This document shows positions 26,658 through 36,406 of a DNA stretch of 64,000 nt, in pieces; positions within the stretch are counted from its first letter, which is position 1; each line of letters begins with the position of its first letter. The stretch comes from an uncultured Prevotellaceae bacterium. Lineage in GTDB: Bacteria > Bacteroidota > Bacteroidia > Bacteroidales > Bacteroidaceae. Under the pieces are notes generated by a model. The model did not search any database. It was not told the DNA's origin and saw only the letters and a list, made by a program, of their open reading frames with translations. The stretch spans positions 1 to 64,000 of the forward strand of contig ONTS01000006.1 of NCBI GenBank assembly GCA_900320845.1, given 5' to 3'. The position numbers were made by a program, and so were the translations under genes.

Positions 26658-28220
26658 ATGAAAATGTTTAAAAGTTTCTTAAGTCTCTTAGCGGCCGGGC
26701 TGTTGTTAAGCTCGTGTAACTCGTTCCTCGACAAGTTGCCCGACGACCGTACAGAGCTCGACAACGAGAAGAAAATAACCGACGTCTTGGTATCTGCTTA
26801 TGGTACACGAGACAACTGCTTTGTCCACAAGTACATGTCTGACGACGTAATGTACAACGGCTCAGCTTACTCTGCACAGGCTAACGAAGAAAAGTTATGG
26901 CGTTTCGAAGATGTTGAGACAGAAAGTAACGATGACCCCCGTTCACTGTGGAACAACTACTACTTCGCTGTAGCTACTTGTAACACAGCTCTCGAGGCTA
27001 TCGAGTCTCTCGGAAGTCCCAGTTCACTGAATGGTCAGAAAGCAGAAGCTCTCCTCTGCCGCGCATTCGCAATGTGGCGCCTCGCCGATGTATTCTGCAT
27101 GGCTTACGACCCCACTCATCCCGAATATCCCGGTCTGCCTTATCCTACTTCTGTAGGTGTCGAGATCAAAGAACGTGGCACACTGACCGAACTCTTTGAC
27201 AAGATCAATGCCGACATCGAAAATGCTTTGGCAATCTTCGACGACTCTCACATCCAGAATTCTAAGTATCGTTTCAACCGTAAGGCTGCTTATGCTTTCG
27301 CTGCACGTTTCAACCTGCTCTATCACAACTGGGATAAGGCTATTGAATACTCAAGCGAAGTGCTTGGCGAGAACCCCTTCTCCGTTCTTCGCAACTGGCA
27401 ACAGTTCGTCCCCTTGGGAGTAGCAGATATAGGTAACACTTTCGCCTCTTCAGGAGATCCCGCCAACCTGTTGCTCCACACAGCATACTCATTCGCAGGT
27501 CGCCGCGCTTACGCTGCATCACGTTACAACCACTCAACCACAACTGCATCCTACGAAACCATGTGGGCTGCCGCACCTTGGGGTAGCGGCTCTGGTACCG
27601 GCAATGCATTGTGGCTGAAAAAGGCATATGGTACAACACAGGGCGTATCATTCTATCGTGTATATGAGTTCTTCGAGTACACCGACAAGGTGGGTCGTAC
27701 AGGTTATGCTCACATCGTAATGAGTGAGTTCACCGGCGACGAAGCTATCCTCACTCGCGCTGAAGCTTACATCATGAAGGGTGAATACGAAAAGGCTGTT
27801 CAAGACATGAACACTTGGATGCAGGCAGTTGCTGACCAGAGCAACTCCAACTTCCCCGTTTTCACAGTTGCCAATGTTCCCGAAATCATGGCTGGATATG
27901 CTGACAGTGCGGTTAATCCCGGTAACAACAACCGTGCCCGCACCATCAAGAAGGTGCTCCACCCGCAGGGATTCACCATCACCGAAGAGCAGACTCCTTA
28001 TCTCCAACTTATTCTGCATATGCGTCGTATCGAACAACTCTTCACCTATCGTCGTATGATCGATGTGAAGCGCTATGGTATCGAGTACACCCATCCTACT
28101 CCTGACAACCCACGTCCCGAGGATACCGACAAGGAAGTATTCCGCGCTGGTGACCTCCGTGGTGCCGTTCAGATTCCTACCGACGTAATCAACGCAGGTA
28201 TTGCTCCTAACCCCAGATAA
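26658..28220 (+). CDS. SusD/RagB family surface lipoprotein
   Basis: A 520-residue lipoprotein that caps the SusC barrel and captures substrate. Lipobox LLLSSC with Cys20. The N-terminal SusD-like helical part (FLDKLPDDRTELDNE, ITDVLVSAYGTRDN) and the TPR-rich middle (AEALLCRAFAMWRLADVFC, LYHNWDKAIEYSSEVLG) are present; the C-terminus has ERIEQLFTYRR-like residues (MRRIEQLFTYRRMIDVKRYG), the usual family landmark. It lies 20 bases after susC. Codon use matches susC. Confidence 0.95.
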   Translation: MKMFKSFLSLLAAGLLLSSCNSFLDKLPDDRTELDNEKKITDVLVSAYGTRDNCFVHKYMSDDVMYNGSAYSAQANEEKLWRFEDVETESNDDPRSLWNNYYFAVATCNTALEAIESLGSPSSLNGQKAEALLCRAFAMWRLADVFCMAYDPTHPEYPGLPYPTSVGVEIKERGTLTELFDKINADIENALAIFDDSHIQNSKYRFNRKAAYAFAARFNLLYHNWDKAIEYSSEVLGENPFSVLRNWQQFVPLGVADIGNTFASSGDPANLLLHTAYSFAGRRAYAASRYNHSTTTASYETMWAAAPWGSGSGTGNALWLKKAYGTTQGVSFYRVYEFFEYTDKVGRTGYAHIVMSEFTGDEAILTRAEAYIMKGEYEKAVQDMNTWMQAVADQSNSNFPVFTVANVPEIMAGYADSAVNPGNNNRARTIKKVLHPQGFTITEEQTPYLQLILHMRRIEQLFTYRRMIDVKRYGIEYTHPTPDNPRPEDTDKEVFRAGDLRGAVQIPTDVINAGIAPNPR

Positions 28221-28242
28221 TAAACTCTTTTAAGCAAAGCAC

Positions 28243-29199
28243 ATGAAATATCTGAAAATTATGATGCTGTTTGTTGCAGCCCTTGCGTTTACGGCTTGCG
28301 ACAACGACGACCCCAGCGGTACAAGCATCTTCGATACCACGCCTCCCGAGCGCAACGAGTTTGACACGTGGATTCTGAATACATTCACCAAGCCTTACAA
28401 CATCACCATTCTCTATCGTTACTACGACAGCGAGACCAACAACACCTATAACGTTGTTCCTCCTACAGTAGAGAAGGCTAAGGCTATGGCTAACCTCATG
28501 AAGTATATGTGGCTTGACGCTTACAATGAGTTGATGGACGACGGTGGTCTCTTCATGAAGAAATGGAGTTTCCGCGAGTTCCTGTTCGTCGGTTCTCACC
28601 AGTGGCGTTCCAACGGTTCACGCGTATTGGGTACTGCTGAAGGTGGTCTGAAGGTTACACTCTTCGGTCTCAACAGCCTCGACCTCAACAATCTCCGCAT
28701 TGTTCAGGATCAACCGTTCCCCGATCACGACGAGAACCCCATGGACCTCAATTACTTCTTCTTCCACACCATGCACCACGAGTTCTGCCACATTCTTACT
28801 CAGAAGAAGGACTACTCACCCGACTTCCGTACCATCTCCACAGCTTGGTATCGTAGTGGTGACTGGATTAACGTAAGAGATCCCGAAGCACCGAAATGGG
28901 GCTTCGTTACAGGCTATGCTTCATCTGAGTACAATGAAGACTTTGCTGAAATCTATTCTACTTACGTAACCATTACTCCTGAAGCATTCAATGGTATCTA
29001 CGAAAAGATCGAAGCAGACAAGGAAGTAGACGGTGCCAACGAAAATGCTAAGAAGCAACTCGAACAGAAAGTTGACCTCGTAAAGAAATACATGAAGGAC
29101 AACTGGGGTATTGACATGGACAAACTGCGTGACATTGTTCTCCGTCGTGGTAATGAAATCATGTCTTGGACATACGATGATTTAGTAACCCTCAAATAA
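28243..29199 (+). CDS. Import-associated zinc metallohydrolase lipoprotein (HExxH)
   Basis: A 318-residue lipoprotein (lipobox ALAFTAC, Cys19). It carries an HExxH zinc site, HEFCH at residues 179-183, and 49 residues later NEDFAE (231-236), whose Glu could be the third ligand, as in gluzincins. This fits the Bacteroidetes family of metallohydrolase lipoproteins found beside SusC/SusD pairs (TIGR04549 type). Placement right after susD, 22 bases apart, suggests it trims a peptide or ester substrate at the surface before import, or processes a partner. Activity and substrate are not known for the family. Confidence 0.88.
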   Translation: MKYLKIMMLFVAALAFTACDNDDPSGTSIFDTTPPERNEFDTWILNTFTKPYNITILYRYYDSETNNTYNVVPPTVEKAKAMANLMKYMWLDAYNELMDDGGLFMKKWSFREFLFVGSHQWRSNGSRVLGTAEGGLKVTLFGLNSLDLNNLRIVQDQPFPDHDENPMDLNYFFFHTMHHEFCHILTQKKDYSPDFRTISTAWYRSGDWINVRDPEAPKWGFVTGYASSEYNEDFAEIYSTYVTITPEAFNGIYEKIEADKEVDGANENAKKQLEQKVDLVKKYMKDNWGIDMDKLRDIVLRRGNEIMSWTYDDLVTLK

Positions 29200-29208
29200 C
29201 CACAGAGT

Positions 29209-30513
29209 ATGAAAAATCTTAAATATTTAGCATTAATTGCTGCCGTATTTGCACTCGGCGCTTGCTCATACACTATGGATGAGAAGTTCGATACCGATGC
29301 ATCACATCGCGCTGAGAAAGCTATGGAAGAGTATGCACAGACTCTGAAGTCTGCTCCGAACGGATGGATTGTATACTACTTTGCTGACACACAGTATGGT
29401 GGTTACAACATGTACCTGAAGTTCGATGGCGACAGTGTTACTGCAATGAGCGAAATCTCCTACGACAAACAGGGTGAAGATCGCATGATGACCAGTCACT
29501 GGAGACTTGAGCAGAGTGCAGGTATCGTCTTGTCATTCGACGAGTACAACAATGTGATTCACTACTTCTCAGATCCCATCAACCCCGATGGTATCGGAAA
29601 CAGGGGTGAAGGTTTCGAAGGCGACCACGAGTGGCGTATCATCAGCTGCACCAGTGAGAAAATCGAACTGCGCGGTAAGAAGCATGACTCAAAGATCGAA
29701 ATGGTTCCCCTGCCTGACAACTTCACACCGGAATCCTACTTTGAAGAGCTGAGAAAGGTCATTGCCGAGATGAACGCTTCCAACATCTTCACGACTGTTG
29801 GAGAAGACACCATCGCGACCACAAAGAACGCTACCTACAACATGTTCACGTTCGTTGTGCCCCTCGAGAATGGAACAACTCAGACCTATCAGAGACCGTT
29901 CATCTACCGCCTCGATGGTATACATCTCTACAGACCGCTCGAAATCAATGGCCATACCATTACCGGTTTCAAGTTTGAACCTGACGTAGTTAAGTACAAC
30001 GATTTCAACGACAACGATGTAACGCTCCACCTGGTAGTGAAGCCCATCAACGAACAGCTTGTTACAAGTGAATGGTATGTACACAGCTATGCAGATCTCG
30101 GTTCAGTAGCAGCAGCCATCTGGCAGCCCGTAGTTGAAGCTATCTACACTGCTGAGAAGGAAGAATGCGTAGCTACTTCACTGGGTTCATACGGAACACA
30201 GCCGAATACCTCCATCTACTTCTGGTATCAGTCTGCAACCTACCAATGTATTGCTAAGGCATCCTTCACATACGAAGGCGAAGATGCTATCACCATCAAT
30301 GCATTCTCAGATGCAGGTGTAAACACCAACTATCCTTACTATATCGAATATGGCATGGATAAGATGGCTAACGTCTACAGCGGCACCTTCGACATCGAGT
30401 ACGACAACCTGAAGGCTCCGACTTACGTGACCCTCAAGGATCGTCAGAATGGCAACAAGGTGATCACCCTCAGACAAGGTGGCAAGTCATATCCTTTCGG
30501 CTCTCACAACTAA
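29209..30513 (+). CDS. DUF4302 family lipoprotein
   Basis: A 434-residue lipoprotein (lipobox FALGAC, Cys19). It matches the DUF4302 family in its start (RAEKAMEEYAQTLKSAPNGW, IVYYFADTQYGGYNMYLKFD), which is found in SusCD operons together with the HExxH lipoprotein. The body is beta-rich with no visible catalytic motif, fitting a surface substrate-binding protein. It begins 9 bases after the metallohydrolase gene and closes the operon, followed by two hairpins. Function unproven. Confidence 0.85.
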   Translation: MKNLKYLALIAAVFALGACSYTMDEKFDTDASHRAEKAMEEYAQTLKSAPNGWIVYYFADTQYGGYNMYLKFDGDSVTAMSEISYDKQGEDRMMTSHWRLEQSAGIVLSFDEYNNVIHYFSDPINPDGIGNRGEGFEGDHEWRIISCTSEKIELRGKKHDSKIEMVPLPDNFTPESYFEELRKVIAEMNASNIFTTVGEDTIATTKNATYNMFTFVVPLENGTTQTYQRPFIYRLDGIHLYRPLEINGHTITGFKFEPDVVKYNDFNDNDVTLHLVVKPINEQLVTSEWYVHSYADLGSVAAAIWQPVVEAIYTAEKEECVATSLGSYGTQPNTSIYFWYQSATYQCIAKASFTYEGEDAITINAFSDAGVNTNYPYYIEYGMDKMANVYSGTFDIEYDNLKAPTYVTLKDRQNGNKVITLRQGGKSYPFGSHN

Positions 30514-30523
30514 GCTGAGATAA

Positions 30524-30555
30524 CTGAAGGACAGCCGTTCAACGGTATTCCTTCA
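30524..30555 (+). promoter_or_regulatory. Imperfect hairpin after the import operon
   Basis: TGAAGGA (30524-30530) pairs with TCCTTCA (30549-30555), and CCGTT (30535-30539) with AACGG (30541-30545). It has no T run and sits just before the real terminator, so it may protect the message end. Confidence 0.55.
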
Positions 30556-30560
30556 ACACA

Positions 30561-30599
30561 GAAAAAGGTCCGTTCCCATTAGGGAGCGGACTTTTTTTG
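30561..30599 (+). terminator. Terminator of the SusCD import operon
   Basis: GTCCGTTCCC (30568-30577) and GGGAGCGGAC (30582-30591) form a 10-bp stem with a 4-base loop, flanked by A5 and followed by T7. Confidence 0.95.
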
Positions 30600-30694
30600 T
30601 TAACCCTATACCCCTCACATCCTGGCAATCACTTTTAGGGATTTCCCCCTTCACATATAGGGAAACTCACTCGCCTACTGACACATCATCCTCC

Positions 30695-30702
30695 TACCTT
30701 TG
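30695..30702 (+). promoter_or_regulatory. -7 box of the beta-barrel gene at 30746
   Basis: TACCTTTG fits TAnnTTTG, 43 bases before the start codon. No TTTG at -33. Confidence 0.5.
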
Positions 30703-30745
30703 CAGTATCATCATAGTTTCATTCTCCCATTTCAATCTCAACACT

Positions 30746-31429
30746 ATGCAATCATTACGTTCCCTCACTCTCCTTGCGCTGCTTGCCCTTTCCGTCGGTG
30801 TGGGCAACGCCCAAAGCCGGCACCGGTACACACCACCGCGTCCCGACTACTCGCGCAACAGCTATAGTGACTTCGGATACCGGTCTCTCGACCATTATTT
30901 TGGTATCCGTGTCGGGCTGTCCGCCTCCCATGTCAACTCCGACGACAAGTACCTCGACGGCGGCGACACCCAGACCGGTCTCAACGTAGGTGCTGTCGTG
31001 GGCGTAGGACTCACCCTACGCGCACCGCTGTATCTTGAGACAGGCCTCAGCTACATTGAGAAAGGCGGCAAAGGCACTTTCGACCGCAAGAACTTCACCT
31101 ACGACCTCAACTACCTTGAGGTACCCGTTCTGCTCAAGTACCGCGCACCTGTTGCCAACAACCTCAGCATCGACCCCTTCTTCGGCGGTTATCTCGCCTG
31201 CGGCATAGGGGGCAAGATTAAGGACTTCGGCGACCGTAAGGCAGAGAGCAGCTTCTCAGAAGACAACTTCCGCCGCTTCGACGGTGGACTGCGCCTCGGC
31301 GTCGGCGTCAGCTACGACCTGCTCTACGCTGAAGTGGGCTACGACATCGGTCTTGCCAACGTGTGCAACGACACCTTCGACACATCACACAACGGATGCT
31401 TCTTCGCAAACATCGGTGTCAACTTCTGA
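30746..31429 (+). CDS. Small outer-membrane beta-barrel protein (porin-like)
   Basis: A 227-residue outer-membrane protein. Signal peptide ends near SVGVGNAQ. A short basic, Tyr-rich segment follows, then alternating strands such as YFGIRVGLSASHVN, LNVGAVVGVGLTLR, LYLETGLSYIEKGGKGTF, LEVPVLLKYRAPV and the final GCFFANIGVNF with terminal Phe. This pattern is that of the outer-membrane beta-barrel 2 (PorT-like) group. No function can be given. It has its own promoter box and terminator. Confidence 0.85.
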   Translation: MQSLRSLTLLALLALSVGVGNAQSRHRYTPPRPDYSRNSYSDFGYRSLDHYFGIRVGLSASHVNSDDKYLDGGDTQTGLNVGAVVGVGLTLRAPLYLETGLSYIEKGGKGTFDRKNFTYDLNYLEVPVLLKYRAPVANNLSIDPFFGGYLACGIGGKIKDFGDRKAESSFSEDNFRRFDGGLRLGVGVSYDLLYAEVGYDIGLANVCNDTFDTSHNGCFFANIGVNF

Positions 31430-31444
31430 ACAAGTCAACAACAC

Positions 31445-31485
31445 AAAAAAAGTGTATCATCCACAACGGATGATGCACTTTTTTC
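31445..31485. terminator. Terminator, possibly bidirectional
   Basis: AAAAAAGTGTATCATCC (31446-31462) pairs with GGATGATGCACTTTTTT (31468-31484), with one G-U pair and a 5-base loop. It ends the beta-barrel gene. Confidence 0.9.
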
Positions 31486-31581
31486 TTACCTTTACATGCC
31501 GAAAGGCTGTCTCACCACCACAGACTGCCCGACACCATTTATTACCACATCACATCATTTATTCATTTATCCTCACACACA

Positions 31582-32136
31582 ATGAAAACCATCTACGATT
31601 TCAGCGTCAAAGGCCGCAAAGGCGAGCAAGTATCTCTTAAAGAATATAACGGCGAAGTACTACTCATCGTCAACACCGCCACTAAATGCGGTTTCACTCC
31701 ACAATATGAAGAATTGGAAAATCTTTACAAGAAATACCGTAAGGAAGGTTTCGTCGTGCTCGACTTCCCGTGCAACCAGTTCGGTCAGCAGGCTCCTGGC
31801 ACCGACGAGAGCATCCACGAGTTCTGCAAGCTTAACTTCGGTACCGAGTTTCCACGCTTCAAGAAGGTAAAAGTCAACGGCGAGGATGCCGAACCGCTCT
31901 TCCAGTGGCTGCGCGAAGAGAAGGGATTCGCAGGATGGGACATGGAACATCCCATAGCACACATCCTCGACGACATGCTAACCAAGGCAGATCCCGACTA
32001 CAAAGAGAAAAACGACATCAAATGGAACTTCACCAAGTTCCTCATCAACAAGAAAGGACAAGTCGTTGCACGCTACGAACCCACCACAAAAATGGAAGTC
32101 ATCGAAAAAGCAGTCAAAGAACTGTTGAAGGATTGA
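31582..32136 (+). CDS. Glutathione peroxidase family protein, cysteine type
   Basis: A 184-residue peroxidase of the thioredoxin fold. The catalytic residue is Cys36 (NTATKCGFTPQYEELE), in place of selenocysteine, with Gln in FPCNQFGQQAPG and Trp-Asn in IKWNFTKFLI, the usual tetrad. A second cysteine in FPCNQFG can form the disulfide that thioredoxin reduces, so this is probably a thioredoxin-dependent peroxidase. trxB lies next on the same strand, which supports that link. No signal peptide is visible. Confidence 0.93.
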   Translation: MKTIYDFSVKGRKGEQVSLKEYNGEVLLIVNTATKCGFTPQYEELENLYKKYRKEGFVVLDFPCNQFGQQAPGTDESIHEFCKLNFGTEFPRFKKVKVNGEDAEPLFQWLREEKGFAGWDMEHPIAHILDDMLTKADPDYKEKNDIKWNFTKFLINKKGQVVARYEPTTKMEVIEKAVKELLKD

Positions 32137-32175
32137 CATTCATTATAATAAACACCTACAGCATCGCAAAGGAGC

Positions 32176-32260
32176 TAACTCCGCACAAAGGAGCAAAACT
32201 AACAGTATCTCAAAGAAGCGACACCAACTCCCCACAAAAAAGTAAGACTAACTGTATCCC
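32176..32260 (+). repeat. Imperfect 36-bp direct repeat, 49-bp period
   Basis: 32176-32211 and 32225-32260 align without gaps, sharing blocks AACTCC, CACAAA and ACTAAC plus GTATC. They sit between the peroxidase gene and trxB. Similarity is partial and the role unknown. Confidence 0.6.
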
Positions 32261-32279
32261 CTCTCCTCGCAGGGGAGAG
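32261..32279. repeat. Short GC-rich hairpin
   Basis: CTCTCC (32261-32266) and GGAGAG (32274-32279) with a 7-base loop, right after the direct repeats. No T run, so not a clear terminator. Confidence 0.45.
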
Positions 32280-32385
32280 CGTACAGACAGTATTATCCTT
32301 CGGATACCATCAGAAATACTCGTTTAAGTTACAACCACGCGGCTCATTCCTTTCCAAAGTCAAAAATCCTTAATCACTCACTATA

Positions 32386-33366
32386 ATGGAAAACTCTCAA
32401 TCAACTATGACCAATTCTCAATTATCCATTTACAACTGCATCATCATCGGCAGTGGTCCTGCCGGATATACTGCGGCTATCTATGCTGCGCGTGCTAACC
32501 TCAAGCCCGTTGTCTACTGCGGCATGCAGCAGGGCGGACAGCTCACCACCACAACGACGGTGGAAAACTTCCCTGGCTATCCCGAAGGTGTTGACGGCAA
32601 TCAGATGATGCTTGACCTGCGACAGCAGGCAGAGCGTTTCGGTGCCGACCTGCGCGACGGCATCATCACCGCTGTCGACTTCTCACAGCAGCCCTATCGT
32701 GTCACCACTGACAGTGGAGATACACTGCAGGCGCACACCGTCATCATCGCCACAGGCGCCTCCGCCAAATATCTCGGCCTTGCCGACGAGGAGAAATACC
32801 GCGGCGAGGGCGTCTCTGCCTGCGCCACCTGCGACGGTTTCTTCTATCGCAAGCGCACCGTGGCAGTAGTGGGCGGCGGCGACACCGCATGTGAAGAGGC
32901 ACTCTACCTCGCATCACTCGCCAAGCAGGTCTACCTCTTGGTGCGAAAGCCGTTCCTGCGTGCCTCCGACGTCATGCAGCAGCGCGTGTTCAACGCAGAA
33001 AACATCAAGGTCCTCTTCCGCCACAATGCTGAAGGGCTCTACGGCAACAACGGTGTGGAAGGTGTACACCTCGTTGAGGGCAAGGGTGAGTCTGACGAAC
33101 GCCACTACGACCTGCCCATCGACGGCTTCTTCCTCGCCATAGGACACAAACCCAACTCCGACATCTTCCGTCCGTGGCTCGACACCGACGACACCGGCTA
33201 CCTCCTCACCCTCGACGGCACGCCACGCACTAAGCTTCCCGGCATCTTTGCCGCAGGCGATGTTGCCGACCCGCACTACCGTCAGGCCATCACGGCAGCT
33301 GCATCGGGATGTAAAGCCGCCATCGAGGCAGAACGCTACCTGCGCGAGAAGAATATTGCCGGCTGA
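32386..33366 (+). CDS. trxB: Thioredoxin reductase
   Basis: A 326-residue flavoenzyme that passes electrons from NADPH to thioredoxin. Seen: the FAD-binding GSGPAGYTAAIYAAR near residue 25, the redox-active CATC in VSACATCDGFF near 150, the NADPH-binding VVGGGDTACEEALYL, and the C-terminal FAD motif GIFAAGDVADPHYRQAIT. All are intact. A polar N-terminal extension (SQSTMTNSQL) precedes the first strand; the ATG at 32407 inside it is an alternative start. Works with the neighbouring peroxidase. Confidence 0.96.
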   Translation: MENSQSTMTNSQLSIYNCIIIGSGPAGYTAAIYAARANLKPVVYCGMQQGGQLTTTTTVENFPGYPEGVDGNQMMLDLRQQAERFGADLRDGIITAVDFSQQPYRVTTDSGDTLQAHTVIIATGASAKYLGLADEEKYRGEGVSACATCDGFFYRKRTVAVVGGGDTACEEALYLASLAKQVYLLVRKPFLRASDVMQQRVFNAENIKVLFRHNAEGLYGNNGVEGVHLVEGKGESDERHYDLPIDGFFLAIGHKPNSDIFRPWLDTDDTGYLLTLDGTPRTKLPGIFAAGDVADPHYRQAITAAASGCKAAIEAERYLREKNIAG

Positions 33367-33609
33367 CAACGCATGTGCCCGCATGCCATAGAGCTGCGCT
33401 GAAACTGCACCGCCCACACCGTAAAAAAGTCTTACACATCCGCCAATCGGTCAAAACTGTACACACCATGCAGCCTTTGCCGCTTGGTGGACTTTTCTCT
33501 TTTACTCCCAAAGCGGTAAAGATCCATCTACTAATCATAGTGCCTTTGTTAAGCAATCATTATTTCTTTACAGAGCAATCTCGACGAGACTGGTTTGTGA
33601 ACGTTCTGC
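33367..33609. other. Gene-free spacer between convergent trxB and mutS
   Basis: The whole gap is 33367-33716. A 79-residue frame at 33375-33614 has no signal, domain or start context and is not called. No clear terminator for trxB is seen; the mutS terminator lies at the far end. Confidence 0.6.
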
Positions 33610-33652
33610 TTTAACAAAACAAATAAGCCCCGGCGGTTGTTCCGTCGGGGCT
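33610..33652 (-). terminator. Terminator of the antiporter-lolD-mutS operon
   Basis: AGCCCCGGCGG (33626-33636) and CCGTCGGGGCT (33642-33652) form an 11-bp stem with one G-U pair and 5-base loop. On the minus strand a T-rich stretch follows. It lies 65 bases after the mutS stop. Confidence 0.85.
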
Positions 33653-33716
33653 GTATGATGTATTATAGGGCTTACGTGTGCCTATATGCGGGCAATGTTG
33701 CCTTCACATGTTGGCA

Positions 33717-36362
33717 TCATCCTTTCACGATACGTTTTATCTCGTTGAGCTTGTTGAGTGCCTCTATGGGTGTGAGGTTGTCAATGTTGAGCTCCAGTAT
33801 TTCGTCTCTCACTTGCGAGAGCACGGGGTCGTCTAGCTGGAAGAAACTCAGCTGCACGCCTTCTCGGCTGTTGGCATCGGGCACGGAGGGCATGTGCATC
33901 GCACCCTTCGTACCTTTTCCATCGTCAGAGTCAGAGCGGTTGTTCTGCTCCAGCTGCTTCAGTATGTCGTTGGCACGCTTCACCACCGTTTTAGGCATGC
34001 CAGCCATCTCTGCCACATGAATGCCGAACGAGTGTTCGCTGCCGCCAGGGAGCAGCTTGCGCAGGAAGATTACCTGTCCGTCGGTCTCACGAACGGCAAC
34101 ATTATAATTGCGTATGTGAGCGAAGTGTTTCTCCATTTCGTTCAGTTCGTGGTAGTGTGTAGCAAATAGTGTTCGTGCCTTGGCGCGCGGCTGTTCGTGC
34201 AGATATTCTACTATTGCCCACGCTATGGAGATACCATCGTACGTCGACGTACCTCTTCCCAACTCATCGAAGAGAACGAGAGAGTGGGGCGTCACGTTGT
34301 TGAGAATGCTTGCCGCCTCGGTCATCTCCACCATGAATGTCGACTCGCCCGAAGCGATATTGTCTGAGGCTCCCACACGGGTGAACACCTTGTCTACCAG
34401 TCCTATCGTTGCGCTGTCGGCAGGCACGAAGCATCCCATCTGCGCCATGAGCGTGATGAGTGCCGTCTGTCGGAGCAATGCCGACTTACCAGCCATGTTG
34501 GGTCCTGTGATGATGATGATTTGCTGCTTGCTGTTGTCCAGTAGTATGTCGTTGGGTATGTATGGTTCGTCGGGTGGAAGCTGTGTCTCTATCACCGGAT
34601 GTCTTCCTCCGCGAATGTCGAGCACGTTTTCTTCGTTGATGACGGGTCGCACATAGTGCTGTTGCTGGCTCACCGTTGCGAAGGAGAGCAGGCAGTCGAG
34701 CTGTGCCAGCAGCGCAGCGTCAATCTGTATGGCAGCGATATATTCCCTTGCCTCCTCCACGAGTTTGGTGTAGATTTCAGCTTCGAGAGCGTCTATCTTC
34801 TGTTCGGCACCGAGTATCTTCTCTTCATACTCCTTCAGTTCCTGGGTGATGTATCGTTCCGCCTGTGCCAGCGTCTGCTTACGTATCCATGTATTAGGCA
34901 CGCGGTCGCGGTAAGTGTTGCGCACCTCCAGATAGTAGCCGAACACGTTGTTGTAGCCTATTTTCAGCGATGATATGCCTGTCTGTTCAGCTTCCTTCTG
35001 CTGCATGGTGAGCAGATAGTCCTTTCCGCTGTATGCAATATGTCGGAGCTCATCGAGCTGTGCATTGACGTTGTCACGTATGACGCGTCCCTTTCCGAGT
35101 GCAGCGGGCGGGTTGGGATCCATGGTGCGCGCTATGCTTTCGGTGAGTTTGTCGCACGTGTTGAGCTGCCGTGCTATGTCGTTGAGCATGGTGTTGTCGG
35201 CTTCGTTGCACGCCTCTCGCACTGGTTTCACTGCCATGAGTGCCTTTCCGAGCTGCACCATCTCGCGCGGTGCTATGCGTCCTGTAGCAACCTTCGACAC
35301 CAGTCGTTCGAGGTCTCCCATCTGTGTGAGACTGTCGCTGACCAGCGTCCGGAAGTCGGGCTGGCGGAAATAGTAGTCTACGATGTCGAGACGCTCGTTG
35401 ATGGCGTTGACACTCTTCAGCGGGAAGAGCAACCATCGGTGTATCAGTCGTGCGCCCATGGGCGTCAGTGTGCGGTCTACGATGTTGAGCAGCGTCGTGC
35501 CTGGTCCGCTCTGCATGGGCTGTACCAGCTCTAGTGCGCGGGTGGTGAAGGTGTCGAGGTGTACAAAGCGTTCCTCTTCTATGCGTGTGAGGGTGCTGAT
35601 GTGTCTGATGTTGTTGTGCAGTGTCAGCTCAAGGTAATGCAGTATGGCTCCTGCTGCCACTATACCCTGATGTAGGTGTGCCACGCCGAATCCCTTCAGC
35701 GAGCGTATGTGGAAGTGTGTCAACAGCTTTTTGAGTGCCGTCTGCTCGTTGAACACCCACTCGTCGAGCTCGTATGTCGCCCATTTTCCGGTAAAGTAGC
35801 GTTGCACCTGCTGTCGCTCGTCGCGGTTGTAGACCAGCTCTTTAGGCTGAAAATTGTTGAGCAATCCCTGTATGCTGTCGTAGGAGCCCTCGCTGGTGAG
35901 AAACTCTCCCGTGGAGATGTCAAGCAGTGCTATGCCGCATGCCGTCTTTCCGAAGTGTACGGCAGCCAGGAAGTTATTCTCCTTGTTCTGCAACACGTTG
36001 TCGGTCATTGCCACGCCAGGCGTCACCAGCTCGGTGATGCCGCGTTTGACGAGTTTCTTCGTCAGTTTCGGGTCTTCCAGTTGGTCGCATATAGCCACTC
36101 TCTTTCCTGCGCGGATGAGTTTGGGGAGGTAAGTGTCCAGGGCATGGTAGGGAAATCCTGCCATAGCATCTTGCTTTCCGTTCTTTCCGTTGTTACGTCG
36201 TGTGAGCGTTATTCCCAGCAGCTGTGCAGCCTCGATGGCGTCGTCGCAGTAGGTCTCGTAGAAATCGCCGCACCTGAAAAGCAACAACGCATCGGGATGT
36301 TTAGCCTTCAGTGAGAAGAACTGCTGCATCATCGGGGTGAGGGTGGAAGAAGATTTTGCCAT
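33717..36362 (-). CDS. mutS: DNA mismatch repair protein MutS
   Basis: An 881-residue mismatch sensor. Domain I has the Phe-x-Glu mismatch-reading motif in [13 protein letters not shown] near residue 38. The core and clamp follow, and the ATPase has Walker [20 protein letters not shown] near 615, [18 protein letters not shown] (Walker B and signature region) and [11 protein letters not shown]. Ends with the helix-turn-helix dimer part and a short tail. The length is normal. It is the last gene of a minus-strand operon, 44 bases after lolD. Confidence 0.97.
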   Translation of the reverse strand: MAKSSSTLTPMMQQFFSLKAKHPDALLLFRCGDFYETYCDDAIEAAQLLGITLTRRNNGKNGKQDAMAGFPYHALDTYLPKLIRAGKRVAICDQLEDPKLTKKLVKRGITELVTPGVAMTDNVLQNKENNFLAAVHFGKTACGIALLDISTGEFLTSEGSYDSIQGLLNNFQPKELVYNRDERQQVQRYFTGKWATYELDEWVFNEQTALKKLLTHFHIRSLKGFGVAHLHQGIVAAGAILHYLELTLHNNIRHISTLTRIEEERFVHLDTFTTRALELVQPMQSGPGTTLLNIVDRTLTPMGARLIHRWLLFPLKSVNAINERLDIVDYYFRQPDFRTLVSDSLTQMGDLERLVSKVATGRIAPREMVQLGKALMAVKPVREACNEADNTMLNDIARQLNTCDKLTESIARTMDPNPPAALGKGRVIRDNVNAQLDELRHIAYSGKDYLLTMQQKEAEQTGISSLKIGYNNVFGYYLEVRNTYRDRVPNTWIRKQTLAQAERYITQELKEYEEKILGAEQKIDALEAEIYTKLVEEAREYIAAIQIDAALLAQLDCLLSFATVSQQQHYVRPVINEENVLDIRGGRHPVIETQLPPDEPYIPNDILLDNSKQQIIIITGPNMAGKSALLRQTALITLMAQMGCFVPADSATIGLVDKVFTRVGASDNIASGESTFMVEMTEAASILNNVTPHSLVLFDELGRGTSTYDGISIAWAIVEYLHEQPRAKARTLFATHYHELNEMEKHFAHIRNYNVAVRETDGQVIFLRKLLPGGSEHSFGIHVAEMAGMPKTVVKRANDILKQLEQNNRSDSDDGKGTKGAMHMPSVPDANSREGVQLSFFQLDDPVLSQVRDEILELNIDNLTPIEALNKLNEIKRIVKG

Positions 36363-36406
36363 ATTAGGATGATAGATGTATTATGCGTGTGATGGATATG
36401 AAGGTG

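Noticed and set aside
32386..33366. Possible tandem redox operon with the peroxidase as one transcript
   Set aside because: A 249-base gap with repeats and a hairpin separates the genes; co-function is likely but co-transcription is not supported.
33375..33614. 79-residue plus-strand frame between trxB and mutS
   Set aside because: No signal peptide, domain or start context, low complexity mix of basic and hydrophobic residues, and no sign of a promoter at the right place.
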